The notes below the pieces were generated by a model. That model made no database searches. It had not been told where the DNA came from and saw nothing but the letters and a program-made list of their open reading frames with translations. Below are positions 9,194-19,586 of a stretch of 64,000 bases of DNA, piece by piece; positions within the stretch are counted from its first letter, which is position 1; every line of letters begins with the position of its first letter. This DNA is from Haemophilus parainfluenzae. GTDB taxonomy: Bacteria > Pseudomonadota > Gammaproteobacteria > Enterobacterales > Pasteurellaceae. A program made the translations under genes and the position numbers. The stretch lies in NCBI RefSeq assembly GCF_900638025.1, contig NZ_LR134481.1:992001-1056000 (forward strand), written 5' to 3'.

Positions 9194-9907
9194 ATGAGCC
9201 AACCAATTTACAAACGAATCTTATTAAAATTAAGTGGTGAAGCATTACAAGGTGATGAGGGCTTCGGTATCGATCCTTCTATCCTCGATCGTATGGCGTT
9301 AGAGATTAAAGAATTAATTGAAATGGGCGTGGAAGTTGGTGTTGTGCTCGGTGGTGGTAACTTATTCCGTGGAGCAAAATTAGCTAAAGCAGGGATGAAT
9401 CGTGTCGTGGGTGACCACATGGGGATGCTTGCAACCGTGATGAATGGTTTGGCTATGCGTGATGCGCTTCACCGTGCAGATGTTAATGCGAAATTAATGT
9501 CTGCGTTCCAATTAAATGGTATTTGCGATACGTATAACTGGTCTGAAGCAATTAAAATGTTACGTGAAAAACGCGTAGTGATCTTCTCTGCAGGTACAGG
9601 TAGTCCATTCTTTACAACAGATTCTGCGGCTTGCTTACGTGGTATTGAAATTGAAGCGGATATCGTGTTAAAAGCGACCAAAGTTGATGGCGTGTATGAT
9701 TGCGACCCAGCAAAAAATCCTAATGCGAAGCTATACCATAAATTATCTTATGCAGAAGTGATTGATAAAGAATTACAAGTGATGGATTTAGCTGCGTTTA
9801 CACTTGCTCGTGACCACAGTATGCCAATTCGTGTATTTAATATGTGCAAACCAGGTGCATTGCGCCAAGTGGTGCTAGGCACAGAAGAAGGCACAACGAT
9901 TTGTTAA
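9194..9907 (+). CDS. pyrH: Uridylate kinase (UMP kinase)
   Basis: A cytoplasmic hexameric kinase converting UMP to UDP. The N-terminus [13 protein letters not shown] and [12 protein letters not shown] are the phosphate and nucleotide loops of the amino acid kinase fold. [18 protein letters not shown] and [13 protein letters not shown] are also diagnostic. At 237 aa it is full length. AAAGGA precedes the ATG. frr follows, separated by a terminator. Confidence 0.97.
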   Translation: MSQPIYKRILLKLSGEALQGDEGFGIDPSILDRMALEIKELIEMGVEVGVVLGGGNLFRGAKLAKAGMNRVVGDHMGMLATVMNGLAMRDALHRADVNAKLMSAFQLNGICDTYNWSEAIKMLREKRVVIFSAGTGSPFFTTDSAACLRGIEIEADIVLKATKVDGVYDCDPAKNPNAKLYHKLSYAEVIDKELQVMDLAAFTLARDHSMPIRVFNMCKPGALRQVVLGTEEGTTIC

Positions 9908-9927
9908 TTTTTTTGAACGAATAAAAT

Positions 9928-9952
9928 GGCGAGAGACAATCTCGCCTTTTTT
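9928..9952 (+). terminator. Terminator of pyrH
   Basis: GGCGAGA (9928-9934) / TCTCGCC (9940-9946), followed by TTTTTT. Confidence 0.85.
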
Positions 9953-10033
9953 ATGAATAAATTTATTCAAAACTCCCTAAAAATCCAGTAAAATCACTGT
10001 GTTTTATCTTTATTTATTGAAAAGGACAGATAA

Positions 10034-10591
10034 ATGATTAATGAAATTAAACAAGATGCTGAAGCTCGCATGGAAAAAAGCCTCGAAGCGTTGCGTGGGC
10101 ATATTGCAAAAATCCGTACAGGTCGTGCTCAACCTAGCTTATTAGATGCGATCCAAGTGGAATACTATGGTGCAGCGACGCCACTTCGTCAATTAGCTAA
10201 CGTTGTTGCAGAAGATGCGCGTACTTTAGCGGTAACGGTATTTGACCGTTCTTTAATCAGCGCAGTAGAAAAGGCGATTTTAACTTCTGATTTAGGTTTA
10301 AACCCATCTTCAGCGGGTACAACGATTCGCGTACCTCTTCCTCCATTAACTGAAGAACGTCGTCGTGATTTAATTAAAATCGTAAAAGGCGAAGGTGAAC
10401 AAGGTAAAGTCGCGATTCGTAACGTGCGTCGTGATGCAAATGATAAAATCAAAGCATTATTAAAAGATAAAGAAATCAGCGAAAACGATCAACACAAAGC
10501 AGAAGAAATCATTCAAAAAGTGACTGATAGCTATATCAAAAAAGTGGATGAGATCTTAGCTGATAAAGAAAAAGAATTAATGGATTTCTAA
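10034..10591 (+). CDS. frr: Ribosome recycling factor
   Basis: Splits post-termination ribosomes together with EF-G. The family core [19 protein letters not shown] and the conserved [22 protein letters not shown] segment are present, and the 185-aa length is standard. AAAGGACAG precedes the ATG. A promoter of its own is likely because pyrH ends at a terminator; TAAAAT near 9989 is a candidate -10. Confidence 0.97.
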   Translation: MINEIKQDAEARMEKSLEALRGHIAKIRTGRAQPSLLDAIQVEYYGAATPLRQLANVVAEDARTLAVTVFDRSLISAVEKAILTSDLGLNPSSAGTTIRVPLPPLTEERRRDLIKIVKGEGEQGKVAIRNVRRDANDKIKALLKDKEISENDQHKAEEIIQKVTDSYIKKVDEILADKEKELMDF

Positions 10592-10609
10592 TTGTCGAAT
10601 CATGTTTTG

Positions 10610-10636
10610 GGGCAGACCAAGTGTCTGCCCTTGTTC
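10610..10636 (+). terminator. Terminator of frr
   Basis: GGGCAGAC (10610-10617) / GTCTGCCC (10623-10630), followed by a moderate T-rich run, TTGTTCT. Confidence 0.65.
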
Positions 10637-10662
10637 TATTCTGATGAAGAAATAAAAGCACA

Positions 10663-10671
10663 AAGTGCGGT
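10663..10671 (+). repeat. Uptake signal sequence just before dxr
   Basis: A perfect AAGTGCGGT core followed by CGAAATTTT. It ends 9 bp before the dxr ATG and occupies the place of a Shine-Dalgarno sequence. Confidence 0.9.
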
Positions 10672-10680
10672 CGAAATTTT

Positions 10681-11880
10681 ATGCAAAAACAAAATCTTGT
10701 TATTTTAGGATCAACAGGTTCTATTGGTCATAGCACCCTTTCAGTTATCGAACATAACCCCGACAAATACCATGCCTTTGCGTTAGTAGGGGGCAAAAAT
10801 GTTGAGACAATGTTTGAACAATGCGTGAAATTTCAACCGCACTTTGCCGCACTAGATGATGAAAATGCAGCAAAGGTATTGCGAGAAAAATTAGCTTCAC
10901 ATCACATTAAAACGGAAGTCTTAGCTGGACAGAAAGCCATTTGTGAGTTGGCAGCCCATCCGGACGCAGATCAAGTGATGGCCGCCATTGTTGGGGCAGC
11001 GGGATTACTACCGACTCTTTCGGCAGTAAAAGCGAGTAAGAAAGTCTTGCTTGCGAATAAAGAATCCTTGGTGACGTGTGGCCAGATCTTTATTGATGCA
11101 GTGAAGCAGTCGAAAGCAAAATTATTGCCTGTTGATAGTGAGCATAACGCGATTTTTCAATCTTTACCGCCTGAAGCGCAAGAAAAAGTTGGGTTCTGTC
11201 CTTTGAAAGAATTGGGCGTCAGTAAAATTGTCTTAACTGGTTCTGGTGGGCCTTTCCGTTATACGCCATTAAACGAGTTTGAACATATTACGCCAGAACA
11301 AGCCGTCGCTCATCCAAACTGGTCAATGGGTAAAAAAATCTCCGTAGATTCTGCCACGATGATGAATAAAGGTTTAGAGTACATTGAAGCCCGTTGGCTC
11401 TTCAATGCATCGTCTGATGAAATGGAAGTGATTATTCATCCTCAATCTATTATTCATTCAATGGTGCGTTATGTAGATGGCTCGGTGATTGCTCAAATGG
11501 GCAATCCGGATATGCGCACGCCCATTGCTGAAACTATGGCTTATCCAAATCGTACTGTCAGTGGTGTGGAACCATTAGATTTCTTTAAAATCAAAGAATT
11601 GACGTTTATCGAACCTGATTTTAATCGTTATCCAAATTTAAAATTAGCGATCGATGCTTTTGCAGAAGGGCAGTATGCGACAACCGCTATGAATGCAGCA
11701 AATGAAATTTCAGTACAAGCTTTTTTAGATGGATATATTAAATTTACGGATATTGCGAAAATTAACCAAGCAGCGGTTGAGCAAATGCCATCTTCTATCA
11801 TTTCAAGCATTAATGATGTATTGGCTGTAGATAACCAAGCACGTGAGCTGGCCGATTCGCTGATTAAAAAGTTGATGTAG
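10681..11880 (+). CDS. dxr: 1-deoxy-D-xylulose 5-phosphate reductoisomerase
   Basis: The second step of the MEP isoprenoid pathway, converting DXP to MEP with NADPH. The nucleotide loop GSTGSIG is near residues 9-15. The metal and substrate residues lie in [22 protein letters not shown] and [17 protein letters not shown]. At 399 aa it is full length. The ATG at 10681 gives the family N-terminus but has no AGGA-like site, only the uptake sequence. It feeds uppS, which follows after 40 bp. Confidence 0.96.
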   Translation: MQKQNLVILGSTGSIGHSTLSVIEHNPDKYHAFALVGGKNVETMFEQCVKFQPHFAALDDENAAKVLREKLASHHIKTEVLAGQKAICELAAHPDADQVMAAIVGAAGLLPTLSAVKASKKVLLANKESLVTCGQIFIDAVKQSKAKLLPVDSEHNAIFQSLPPEAQEKVGFCPLKELGVSKIVLTGSGGPFRYTPLNEFEHITPEQAVAHPNWSMGKKISVDSATMMNKGLEYIEARWLFNASSDEMEVIIHPQSIIHSMVRYVDGSVIAQMGNPDMRTPIAETMAYPNRTVSGVEPLDFFKIKELTFIEPDFNRYPNLKLAIDAFAEGQYATTAMNAANEISVQAFLDGYIKFTDIAKINQAAVEQMPSSIISSINDVLAVDNQARELADSLIKKLM

Positions 11881-11889
11881 AATATGCCA

Positions 11890-11898
11890 AAGTACGGT
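11890..11898 (+). repeat. One-mismatch uptake sequence before uppS
   Basis: AAGTACGGT followed by CATAAAA. It lies in the 40-bp dxr-uppS gap and again takes the place of any obvious ribosome binding site. Confidence 0.6.
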
Positions 11899-11920
11899 CA
11901 TAAAATCCGAATATTTTAGA

Positions 11921-12640
11921 ATGAAAGAACTTGATAACAATAATATTCCCGAACACGTTGCCATTATAATGGATGGAAATGGGCGATGGGCGAAGCAACA
12001 AAATAAGCTGCGTATTTTTGGCCATACAAATGGGGTGGCAGCCGTGCGCCGTGCAGTGAGTTATGCACGACAAACCGGTGTCAAATTTTTGACGTTATAT
12101 GCATTTAGCAGCGAAAACTGGAATCGTCCTGAGCAAGAAGTGAGCGCTTTAATGACGCTCTTTATGCAAGCGCTTGATCGAGAAGTCAAAAAATTACATA
12201 AAAATAATATTCGTTTAAAGATTATCGGTGATGTTTCTCGTTTTAGTGAAAAATTGCAAGAGAAGATCGCAAAAGCAGAAAATTTAACGAAAAATAATAC
12301 CGCACTGACTTTAAATATTGCGGCTAATTACGGTGGTTGTTGGGATATTGTTCAAGCGACTCAACAATTAGCTGAAAAAGTAAAAAATAATGAGATTTCG
12401 GTGAGTGATATTAATGAATCACTTTTCCAGCAACATTTAGTCACACAAGATGAGCCGCCAGTCGATTTGTTAATTCGGACGAGCGGTGAGCAACGTATTA
12501 GTAATTTCTTACTTTGGCAAATTGCGTATGCGGAATTGTGTTTTTTAGATGTGCTTTGGCCGGATTTTAGTGAAAAAGATTTTAATCAGGCGATTGCCTG
12601 CTATCAACAACGTCATCGCCGTTTTGGCGGGACAGAATAA
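11921..12640 (+). CDS. uppS: Undecaprenyl diphosphate synthase (cis-prenyltransferase)
   Basis: Builds the C55 lipid carrier for peptidoglycan and O-unit synthesis from isopentenyl diphosphate. The signature [11 protein letters not shown] holds the catalytic Asp. [13 protein letters not shown] and the late [19 protein letters not shown] are also diagnostic. At 239 aa it is complete. cdsA follows after 11 bp, so the two are co-transcribed. Confidence 0.97.
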   Translation: MKELDNNNIPEHVAIIMDGNGRWAKQQNKLRIFGHTNGVAAVRRAVSYARQTGVKFLTLYAFSSENWNRPEQEVSALMTLFMQALDREVKKLHKNNIRLKIIGDVSRFSEKLQEKIAKAENLTKNNTALTLNIAANYGGCWDIVQATQQLAEKVKNNEISVSDINESLFQQHLVTQDEPPVDLLIRTSGEQRISNFLLWQIAYAELCFLDVLWPDFSEKDFNQAIACYQQRHRRFGGTE

Positions 12641-12651
12641 GCGGAGAACTT

Positions 12652-13518
12652 ATGCTTAAAGAACGTGTATTATCAGCCATTGTGTTGATTGCTTTGGTAT
12701 TATGTGCCTTGTTCTTATTTACCCCATTTTATTTTGCCCTAGCCTTAGGCTTTGTGGCGACGCTTGGTATTTGGGAGTGGGCTCAATTTGCTCGTTTTAA
12801 AAATCCTTTGGCGCGCCTTTGTATCGCGGCATTTTTAGGCGCATTTATCTTCCTTTGGCTTTATAACGAAGGTAATTATTTAGATGCGGGTCGAGTATTT
12901 GAAAACTACTTGCCACTTTTATTACTAAATTCAGTTGGTTGGTGGGCGCTTGCATTAGTATTAGTGGTGACTTATCCAAGCTCAGCGAAGTTTTGGGGTA
13001 AAAATATCCCTTTACAAGTGTTGTTTGCTTTCTCTACGCTGATTCCTTTTATTGCCGCTGTCTTACGTTTACGTCTAGATAATTATACCGCTGATCCTCA
13101 TCATGGTTTATTCTTATTGCTTTATGTGTTTGTATTGGTGTGGGCAGCAGACTCTGGTGCCTATTTTGCGGGACGAGCCTTTGGTAAGCACAAGCTTGCA
13201 CCGAAAGTCTCACCGGGAAAAACATGGCAAGGTGTATTTGGTGGCATGATCACTGCAGTTGTATTGGCATTTGTATTTATCCATTTCTCAGGTAAAACCT
13301 TATTAGGTAGCCGTGCAATGAGTGGTTTTGTTGTGCTTTCTGTGGCGACTGTAGCTATTTCTGTATTAGGTGACTTAGCCGAAAGTATGTTTAAACGTGA
13401 ATCGGGCATCAAAGACAGTAGTCAATTAATTCCAGGCCATGGCGGTATTTTAGATCGTATTGATAGCTTAACAGCCGCAGTACCATTCTTCACATACTTC
13501 TATTTCTTTGTGTTATAG
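12652..13518 (+). CDS. cdsA: Phosphatidate cytidylyltransferase (CDP-diglyceride synthase)
   Basis: A polytopic inner-membrane enzyme making CDP-diacylglycerol, the branch point of phospholipid synthesis. Multiple hydrophobic helices are present. The C-terminal CTP-transferase signature is seen in ESMFKRESGIKDSSQLIPGH, followed by GGILDRIDS. At 288 aa it is normal. GCGGAG precedes the ATG. rseP begins 8 bp after the stop. Confidence 0.96.
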   Translation: MLKERVLSAIVLIALVLCALFLFTPFYFALALGFVATLGIWEWAQFARFKNPLARLCIAAFLGAFIFLWLYNEGNYLDAGRVFENYLPLLLLNSVGWWALALVLVVTYPSSAKFWGKNIPLQVLFAFSTLIPFIAAVLRLRLDNYTADPHHGLFLLLYVFVLVWAADSGAYFAGRAFGKHKLAPKVSPGKTWQGVFGGMITAVVLAFVFIHFSGKTLLGSRAMSGFVVLSVATVAISVLGDLAESMFKRESGIKDSSQLIPGHGGILDRIDSLTAAVPFFTYFYFFVL

Positions 13519-13526
13519 GATAGAAC

Positions 13527-14858
13527 ATGTCGTTTTTGTGGTCGCTTGGCTCATTTATTGTTGCAATTGCTGTGCTGGTTGCCGTACACGAATACGGCCA
13601 TTTTTGGGCAGCAAGAAAGTGCGGTATTAAGGTTCATCGTTTTTCGATTGGTTTTGGTAAAGTGATTTGGCGACGCACAGATAAATTGGGCACCGAATTT
13701 GCTATTTCAGCCATTCCACTTGGTGGTTATGTCAAGATGCTTGACGGACGAAATGAAGATGTCCCCGCAGAATTAAAATCGCAGGCATTTGAAAGCAAAT
13801 CTGTCGCTCAACGGGCTTTTGTCATTGCCGCAGGCCCGCTTGCTAATTTTATTTTTGCGATTTTGGCATATTGGGTGATTTATTCTGTAGGGATTCCAAG
13901 TGTTAAACCGGTCATTGAAAATGTCAGGTCAAATTCACCGGCGGCGATGGCTCAAATTGAACCGAATACCCAGATTTTGGCCATTGATGGTAAGAATGCG
14001 CCCGATTGGGAAACCATTAATTTATTACTCACTGATACGTTAGGTTCTGATTCTGTTGAACTCACATTGACTCCTTTTGGTGAAGACCAACCTTATTCGC
14101 GAACCATTAATCTGCAAAATTGGACATTTGAGCCAGATAAAGAAACGGCATTTGAAACATTAGGAATCAATCCTGTTTCAAGTAAAGTAGAGATGATATT
14201 ATCAAAAGTGGTGGAGAATTCTCCAGCTGATAAAGCGGGCTTGTTGATTGGCGATAAAATTTTAACAGAAAATTTGACCGCACTTGATTGGAAGACTTTT
14301 GTCGCACTGGTACAACAAGGTCAGCCTTTTACAATTAAGGTTGAACGCAATCAAGAAATTTTTGACAAAACCTTGCAACCCGAAAAAAATCAAGATGGTA
14401 AGTGGTTGGTTGGGATAAGCCCGACTTTCTTAAAAGTTGGCGAACAGTATCGAACTGAACTAAAATATGGTATTCTTGATGCCTTAAAAAAAGGCGTAGA
14501 GAAGACAGGCCAAATTTCTTGGTTTATAGTGAAGGCGATAGGAAAACTGTTTAGTGGTGAGCTTTCATTTTCCAGTTTGGCAGGGCCGATTTCAATTGCC
14601 CAAGGAGCAGGTGCATCTTTTAATGCTGGTGTGATTTATTTCTTAAGTTTTCTTGCGTTAATCAGTGTTAATTTAGGCATAATGAATTTATTTCCATTGC
14701 CAGTTTTAGATGGTGGACATCTTGTATTTCTGACGGCGGAAGCTATCAAAGGAAAACCTGTTTCAGAGCGGGTTCAGAATTTAAGTTATCGTATAGGGCT
14801 GATACTCTTGTTAATTCAAACAATGGTTGTGCTTTTTAATGATTTCTTACGTTTATAA
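13527..14858 (+). CDS. rseP: RIP metalloprotease RseP (site-2 protease)
   Basis: An inner-membrane zinc protease that cleaves anti-sigma factor RseA and remnant signal peptides. The zinc motif HEYGH is at residues 21-25, and the second catalytic motif [12 protein letters not shown] is near the C-terminus. Two PDZ-like regions lie between (around 125-200 and 220-300). At 443 aa it has the usual length. Uptake cores occur in the gene near 13617 and, reversed, near 14276. It lies immediately before bamA. Confidence 0.96.
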   Translation: MSFLWSLGSFIVAIAVLVAVHEYGHFWAARKCGIKVHRFSIGFGKVIWRRTDKLGTEFAISAIPLGGYVKMLDGRNEDVPAELKSQAFESKSVAQRAFVIAAGPLANFIFAILAYWVIYSVGIPSVKPVIENVRSNSPAAMAQIEPNTQILAIDGKNAPDWETINLLLTDTLGSDSVELTLTPFGEDQPYSRTINLQNWTFEPDKETAFETLGINPVSSKVEMILSKVVENSPADKAGLLIGDKILTENLTALDWKTFVALVQQGQPFTIKVERNQEIFDKTLQPEKNQDGKWLVGISPTFLKVGEQYRTELKYGILDALKKGVEKTGQISWFIVKAIGKLFSGELSFSSLAGPISIAQGAGASFNAGVIYFLSFLALISVNLGIMNLFPLPVLDGGHLVFLTAEAIKGKPVSERVQNLSYRIGLILLLIQTMVVLFNDFLRL

Positions 14859-14883
14859 CTATTATTTTTATAGGATAAAGTCG

Positions 14884-17271
14884 ATGAAAAAACTTCTAAT
14901 CGCAAGTTTATTATTCGGTACTACAACGAGTGTATTTGCGACACCATTTGTAGCAAATGACATTCGTATTGATGGTGTTCAAGGAGACTTAGAACAGCAA
15001 ATTTTAGCAAGTCTTCCCGTTCGTAGTGGTCAGCGTGTAACGGATCAAGATATGGCTAATATTGTACGTTCATTGTTCATCAGTGGGCAGTTTGATGATG
15101 TTAAAGCTTTCCAAGATGGTGATGATTTAGTTGTAAGCGTCATTGCGAAGCCTATTATTTCTGAAGTACATATCAAAGGTAATTCAGTTGTTCCAACTGA
15201 AGCGTTAAAACAAAATCTTGATGCTAATGGTTTTAAAAGTGGTAATGTACTAAATCGAGCAAAATTAGAAGAGTTTGCGAAAACCTTAAGAGAACATTAT
15301 AAGAGTGTAGGTCGTTATAATGCGAAAGTTGATCCGATCGTGACAACTTTACCAAATAACCGCGCAGAAATTACGCTTCAAATTGATGAAGATGATACGG
15401 CAAAACTTCGTTCAGTGACTTTTAATGGAAATGAAGCGATTTCTAGCAGTAAGTTACAAGAACAAATGGAGCTTCAACCAGATTCTTGGTGGAAACTTTG
15501 GGGTAATAAATTTGATGGTTCTCAGTTTGATAAAGATATTCAAGCTATCCAAGACTATTACCAAAATAATGGTTATGCCAAAGCTAGAGTGACAAAAACA
15601 GATGTTCAGTTAAATGAAGAACATACAAAAGTAGATGTGACTATTGATGTAAGTGAAGGTGAAAAATACAATTTAAGTTCTGCTCGTATTGTTGGTAACT
15701 TAGGCGGTATGACTGATGAGTTGCAACCACTATTAGGTGAGCTTCATTTGAATGATACTTTCAGACGTTCAGATGTGCAAAACGTAGAAAATCTAATTAA
15801 AGATAAATTAGGTGAGAGAGGTTATGGCGGTGCAACTGTTAATGTGGTACCAGATTTTGATGATGCAAATAAAACATTAGCATTAACCTTTGTGGTTGAT
15901 GCAGGACGTCGTTTATCAGTACGTCAAGTTCGTTTTGAAGGTAATACGGTTTCTGCAGATAGCACATTGCGTCAAGAAATGCGTCAGCAAGAAGGGGCTT
16001 GGTATAACTCACAATTAGTTGAGTTAGGTAAAGTACGTTTAGATAGAACAGGTTTCTTTGAGAGCGTAGAAAATCGTATTGAACCCATTCAAGGTTCTAA
16101 TGATGAAGTAGATGTTGTATATAAAGTAAGAGAACGTAATACTGGTAGTATTAACTTTGGTATTGGTTATGGTACAGAGAGTGGTATCAGCTATCAAGCA
16201 AGCGTGAAACAAGATAACTTCTTGGGAACTGGTGCAGCGGTAAGTTTAGCCGGTACACGTAATGATTATGGTACAAGTGTAAACTTGGGTTATACCGAAC
16301 CATACTTTACTAAAGATGGGGTAAGTTTAGGTGGAAACGTATTCTATGAAACTTACGATAACTCGAAAAGTGATACATCATCCACTTATAAACGGACAAC
16401 TTATGGTGGTAACTTAACATTAGGTTTTCCAGTAAATGAGAATAACTCATATTATTTGGGATTGGGTTACGCCTATAATAAGATCAGTAATTTTGCTACT
16501 GAATACAATCGTAACCTATATATGAAGTCTATGAATTTAGATAGTAACTCAATTAAAACAAACGATTTTGATGTTTCATTCGGGTGGAATTATAACAGCT
16601 TAAATCGGGGCTATTTACCAACTAAAGGGGTGAAGGCAAGTATTGGTGGACGTATTACCGTTCCTGGTTCGGATAATAAGTATTACAAGTTAAGTGCAGA
16701 TATTCAAGGATATTATCCATTAGATCGTCAGCACCTTTGGGTATTATCAGGTAAAGCAAGTGCGGCTTATGCTAATGGTTTGAGTAATAAGCGAGTACCT
16801 TTTTATCAGTTGTATAGTGCTGGTGGAATTGGATCACTACGAGGTTTTTCATATGGAGCAGTTGGCCCAAATGCGATATATTGGCAAAAAGATAGTTATG
16901 GTAGCCAAGGCTGGGTTCCAAGTACTGATGTAATTGGTGGTAATGCGATGACTACGGCGAGTGTCGAGTTAATTGTTCCAACTCCTTTTGTGTCAGATAA
17001 AAATCAGAATAATGTGAGAACTTCATTATTTGTTGATGCAGCAAGTGTATGGAATACAAAATGGAAATCTGATAGAGAAGGGCTTCCATCAGCCCTTCTT
17101 ATAAACTTACCCGATTATGGTAAGTTTGGTCGAGTTCGTGCATCTGCTGGGGTCGGTTTTCAGTGGCAATCTCCGATTGGACCGTTGATTTTCTCTTATG
17201 CAAAACCAGTCAAAAAATATGAGAATGATGATGTAGAACAATTCCAATTCAGTATTGGTGGTGCATTTTAA
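14884..17271 (+). CDS. bamA: Outer membrane protein assembly factor BamA (D15/Oma87)
   Basis: The central beta-barrel of the BAM complex, inserting outer-membrane proteins. A signal peptide ([19 protein letters not shown]) precedes five POTRA domains (about residues 20-420) and a C-terminal barrel ending in Phe (SIGGAF). The lid motif GSLRGF is present. The start at 14884 follows AGGATAAAG; a longer frame from 14827 lacks a signal peptide at its N-terminus and is rejected. The length is 795 aa. The gene is a major antigen in Haemophilus. Confidence 0.97.
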   Translation: MKKLLIASLLFGTTTSVFATPFVANDIRIDGVQGDLEQQILASLPVRSGQRVTDQDMANIVRSLFISGQFDDVKAFQDGDDLVVSVIAKPIISEVHIKGNSVVPTEALKQNLDANGFKSGNVLNRAKLEEFAKTLREHYKSVGRYNAKVDPIVTTLPNNRAEITLQIDEDDTAKLRSVTFNGNEAISSSKLQEQMELQPDSWWKLWGNKFDGSQFDKDIQAIQDYYQNNGYAKARVTKTDVQLNEEHTKVDVTIDVSEGEKYNLSSARIVGNLGGMTDELQPLLGELHLNDTFRRSDVQNVENLIKDKLGERGYGGATVNVVPDFDDANKTLALTFVVDAGRRLSVRQVRFEGNTVSADSTLRQEMRQQEGAWYNSQLVELGKVRLDRTGFFESVENRIEPIQGSNDEVDVVYKVRERNTGSINFGIGYGTESGISYQASVKQDNFLGTGAAVSLAGTRNDYGTSVNLGYTEPYFTKDGVSLGGNVFYETYDNSKSDTSSTYKRTTYGGNLTLGFPVNENNSYYLGLGYAYNKISNFATEYNRNLYMKSMNLDSNSIKTNDFDVSFGWNYNSLNRGYLPTKGVKASIGGRITVPGSDNKYYKLSADIQGYYPLDRQHLWVLSGKASAAYANGLSNKRVPFYQLYSAGGIGSLRGFSYGAVGPNAIYWQKDSYGSQGWVPSTDVIGGNAMTTASVELIVPTPFVSDKNQNNVRTSLFVDAASVWNTKWKSDREGLPSALLINLPDYGKFGRVRASAGVGFQWQSPIGPLIFSYAKPVKKYENDDVEQFQFSIGGAF

Positions 17272-17276
17272 AGGTT

Positions 17277-17303
17277 GAACTTTAGTGTATTATTTAAGTC
17301 AAA
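17277..17303 (+). promoter_or_regulatory. Sigma-E-type promoter upstream of skp
   Basis: GAACTT (17277-17282), a 16-bp spacer and TCAAA (17299-17303). This matches the RpoE promoter pattern, and RpoE control of skp-lpxD is known in enterobacteria. It starts 6 bp after the bamA stop. Confidence 0.6.
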
Positions 17304-17311
17304 ATTTTTTT

Positions 17312-17337
17312 CTGTGTCAGCATATTAGCTGATACAG
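17312..17337 (+). other. Stem-loop in the skp leader
   Basis: CTGTGTCAGC / GCTGATACAG, 10 bp with one G-U pair and a 6-nt loop. No T-run follows on the plus strand, so it is more likely an mRNA structure than a terminator. Confidence 0.5.
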
Positions 17338-17372
17338 AAAAGTTTATTAAACTCATTTAAGGATATTAAAAT

Positions 17373-17981
17373 ATGAAAAACGTAGTAAAAGTAACAGCAT
17401 TATCTGTAGGTCTTGCGTTGGCATCTGGTTTTGCCGCTGCAGATGAAAATATTGCATTCATTAATGCAGGTTACTTATTCCAAAATCATCCGGATCGCCA
17501 GGCTGTTGCAGACAAGTTAGATGCAGAATTTAAGCCAAAAGCCGATAAACTTGCAGCAAGCAAAAAAGAAATTGATGAGAAAATCGTAGCATCGCGTAAA
17601 AAAGTAGAAGACAAAATTGCCTCTTTACAAAAAGATGTACCTCGTTTACGTCAAGCTGAAATCCAAAAGCGCCAAGATGAAATTACTAAATTTGGTTCAG
17701 ATGAAGAAGTTAAGCTAAATAAATTGATGGAAGAGCAAGATAAAAAAGTAGCAGAATTCCAAGAGCAAAATGAAAAACGTCAAGCAGAAGAGCGTGCTAA
17801 ATTATTAGAAAGTATCCAAGTTGCAACTAATGAATTAGCCAAAACAAAAGGTTATACTTATGTTTTAGATGCTAATTCTGTTGTGTTTGCGGTAGATGGT
17901 AAAGATATTACTGAAGAAGTATTAAAATCTATTCCTGCAACTGAAAAAGCGGCTCCAGCAAAAACTGAAGAGAAAAAATAA
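17373..17981 (+). CDS. skp: Periplasmic chaperone Skp (OmpH/HlpA)
   Basis: A trimeric 'jellyfish' chaperone carrying unfolded outer-membrane proteins to BamA. A signal peptide ends near Ala23 (FAAA-DEN). Most of residues 50-150 is Lys/Glu-rich, heptad-like coiled coil forming the tentacles. At 202 aa it is longer than E. coli Skp (161 aa), partly because of a Lys/Ala-rich tail. AAGGATATT precedes the ATG. The gene lies between bamA and lpxD, as in E. coli. Confidence 0.93.
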   Translation: MKNVVKVTALSVGLALASGFAAADENIAFINAGYLFQNHPDRQAVADKLDAEFKPKADKLAASKKEIDEKIVASRKKVEDKIASLQKDVPRLRQAEIQKRQDEITKFGSDEEVKLNKLMEEQDKKVAEFQEQNEKRQAEERAKLLESIQVATNELAKTKGYTYVLDANSVVFAVDGKDITEEVLKSIPATEKAAPAKTEEKK

Positions 17982-17993
17982 TAGGTTCTCATA

Positions 17994-19019
17994 ATGCAAA
18001 AATCCTATTCTTTACAGGAATTAGCAATAAAAGTCAGCGGTACTTTTCGTGGTAACGCCGACGTTATCGTTAATAGTATTGCTGCTCTTTCAAAAGCAGA
18101 TGCGAATCAGCTTACGTTCATTTCTAATGCAAAATTTCGCCCTTTATTAGCTGAATCTAAAGCCGGTATTCTTGTGGTGTCAGAAGCGGATGTGGAATTT
18201 TGCTCATCTGAAAGTAATTTACTTATCGTTAAAGATCCTTATGTTGCTTATGCAGTATTATCTCAATATATGGATACTACCCCAAAAGCGGCTCAAAATA
18301 TCCACCCAAGTGCGGTTATTTCTGAAAAAGCTTCAATTGGTGAAAATGTATCAATTGGTGCAAATGCCGTTATTGAAGAAGGTGTTGTATTAGGCGATAA
18401 CGTGATTATTGGCGCTGGTTGTTTTGTCGGTAAATTCACCAAAATTGGTGCAGGTACACAGCTTTGGGCAAATGTAAGCGTTTATCATGAAGTAGAAATT
18501 GGACAAAATTGCTTAATTCAATCAGGTGCTGTGATTGGTAGTGATGGTTTTGGCTATGCAAATGATCGTGGTCGCTGGGTAAAAATTCCACAAGTAGGCC
18601 AAGTGATCATAGGTAATAATGTCGAAATCGGTGCTTGTACCTGTATTGACCGTGGAGCCTTAGACGCGACAGTCATTGAAGATAACGTCATCATTGATAA
18701 TCTTTGTCAAATTGCGCATAACGTTCATATCGGCACGGGTACAGCTGTCGCTGGCGGTGTGATTATGGCCGGTAGCTTGAAAGTGGGTCGTTATTGTTTA
18801 ATTGGTGGAGCAAGTGTCATTAATGGGCATATGGAAATCTGCGATAAAGTCACAGTAACAGGCATGGGAATGGTGATGCGCCCAATTACTGAGCCAGGTG
18901 TTTATTCATCGGGTATTCCATTACAAACCAATAAAGAGTGGCGAAAGACAGCTGCACTGACTTTGGGTATTGATGGTATCAATAAACGATTGAAAGCGCT
19001 CGAGAAAAAGCTTGGATAA
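17994..19019 (+). CDS. lpxD: UDP-3-O-(3-hydroxyacyl)glucosamine N-acyltransferase
   Basis: The third step of lipid A synthesis, adding the N-linked hydroxyacyl chain from acyl-ACP. An N-terminal uridine-binding domain (about 1-100) is followed by a left-handed beta-helix of hexapeptide repeats (about 105-290, e.g. [13 protein letters not shown]). The active-site His is in QIAHNVHIG. At 341 aa it is complete. It starts 12 bp after skp. A terminator separates it from fabZ. Confidence 0.96.
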   Translation: MQKSYSLQELAIKVSGTFRGNADVIVNSIAALSKADANQLTFISNAKFRPLLAESKAGILVVSEADVEFCSSESNLLIVKDPYVAYAVLSQYMDTTPKAAQNIHPSAVISEKASIGENVSIGANAVIEEGVVLGDNVIIGAGCFVGKFTKIGAGTQLWANVSVYHEVEIGQNCLIQSGAVIGSDGFGYANDRGRWVKIPQVGQVIIGNNVEIGACTCIDRGALDATVIEDNVIIDNLCQIAHNVHIGTGTAVAGGVIMAGSLKVGRYCLIGGASVINGHMEICDKVTVTGMGMVMRPITEPGVYSSGIPLQTNKEWRKTAALTLGIDGINKRLKALEKKLG

Positions 19020-19026
19020 GATTTTT

Positions 19027-19057
19027 AAAGCGTACCTTAGGGTGCGTTTTATTTTTA
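19027..19057 (+). terminator. Terminator between lpxD and fabZ
   Basis: AAAGCGTACC / GGTGCGTTTT with one T-G pair, followed by ATTTTTAT. It splits the lipid A cluster into separate transcripts. Confidence 0.7.
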
Positions 19058-19076
19058 TACGGAAATATCGTATAAT
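19048..19076 (+). promoter_or_regulatory. Probable promoter of fabZ
   Basis: A perfect TATAAT at 19071-19076 follows the lpxD terminator. The -35 region (TTTATT at 19048) is weak. The transcript would start about 35 bp before the fabZ GTG. Confidence 0.5.
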
Positions 19077-19113
19077 CGTAACGTTTTATTATTTATTTTT
19101 AAAGGTATTAAAT

Positions 19114-19563
19114 GTGTCAGAGAATCAAGTAAGTAAAGTGATTGAAGCAAAAGAAATTATGACCTTATTGCCACATCGCTACCCATTTTTACTCGTAGAT
19201 CGAGTATTGAACTATAAAGAAGGTGAGTGGTTAAAGGCGATTAAAAATATTAGTGTCAATGAGCCTTGCTTCACCGGTCATTTCCCAGGGGAGCCTATAT
19301 TGCCTGGCGTGCTAATTCTTGAAGCTTTGGCGCAATCAATGGGGATCCTTGCATTTAAAACCCATGAATTAAAAGGTGGCGAATTATTCTATTTCGCAGG
19401 TATTGATGAAGCGCGTTTCAAACGCCCAGTATTACCTGGAGATCAAATGGAATTGAACGTTCAAGTGATTAAAGAACGTCGTGGTATTACAGCATTCACA
19501 GGTATTGCAACCGTAAACGGTGAAGTTGCTTGTGAAGCCAAATTAATGTGTGCTCGTCGATAA
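19114..19563 (+). CDS. fabZ: (3R)-hydroxyacyl-ACP dehydratase FabZ
   Basis: A hotdog-fold dehydratase of fatty-acid elongation that competes with LpxA for hydroxymyristoyl-ACP. The catalytic His and neighbours are in [20 protein letters not shown]. The start is taken as GTG at 19114, 8 bp after AAAGG. This gives 149 aa, the usual length, and an N-terminus reading straight into [21 protein letters not shown] longer frame reaching back into lpxD has no family support. Confidence 0.94.
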   Translation: MSENQVSKVIEAKEIMTLLPHRYPFLLVDRVLNYKEGEWLKAIKNISVNEPCFTGHFPGEPILPGVLILEALAQSMGILAFKTHELKGGELFYFAGIDEARFKRPVLPGDQMELNVQVIKERRGITAFTGIATVNGEVACEAKLMCARR

Positions 19564-19586
19564 TTAAAGAAAATTAAGGGGTAAGT

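Noticed and set aside
14827-14884. An upstream start for bamA that overlaps rseP.
   Set aside because: It would place 19 aromatic-rich residues before a normal signal peptide. The ATG at 14884 has a good ribosome binding site.
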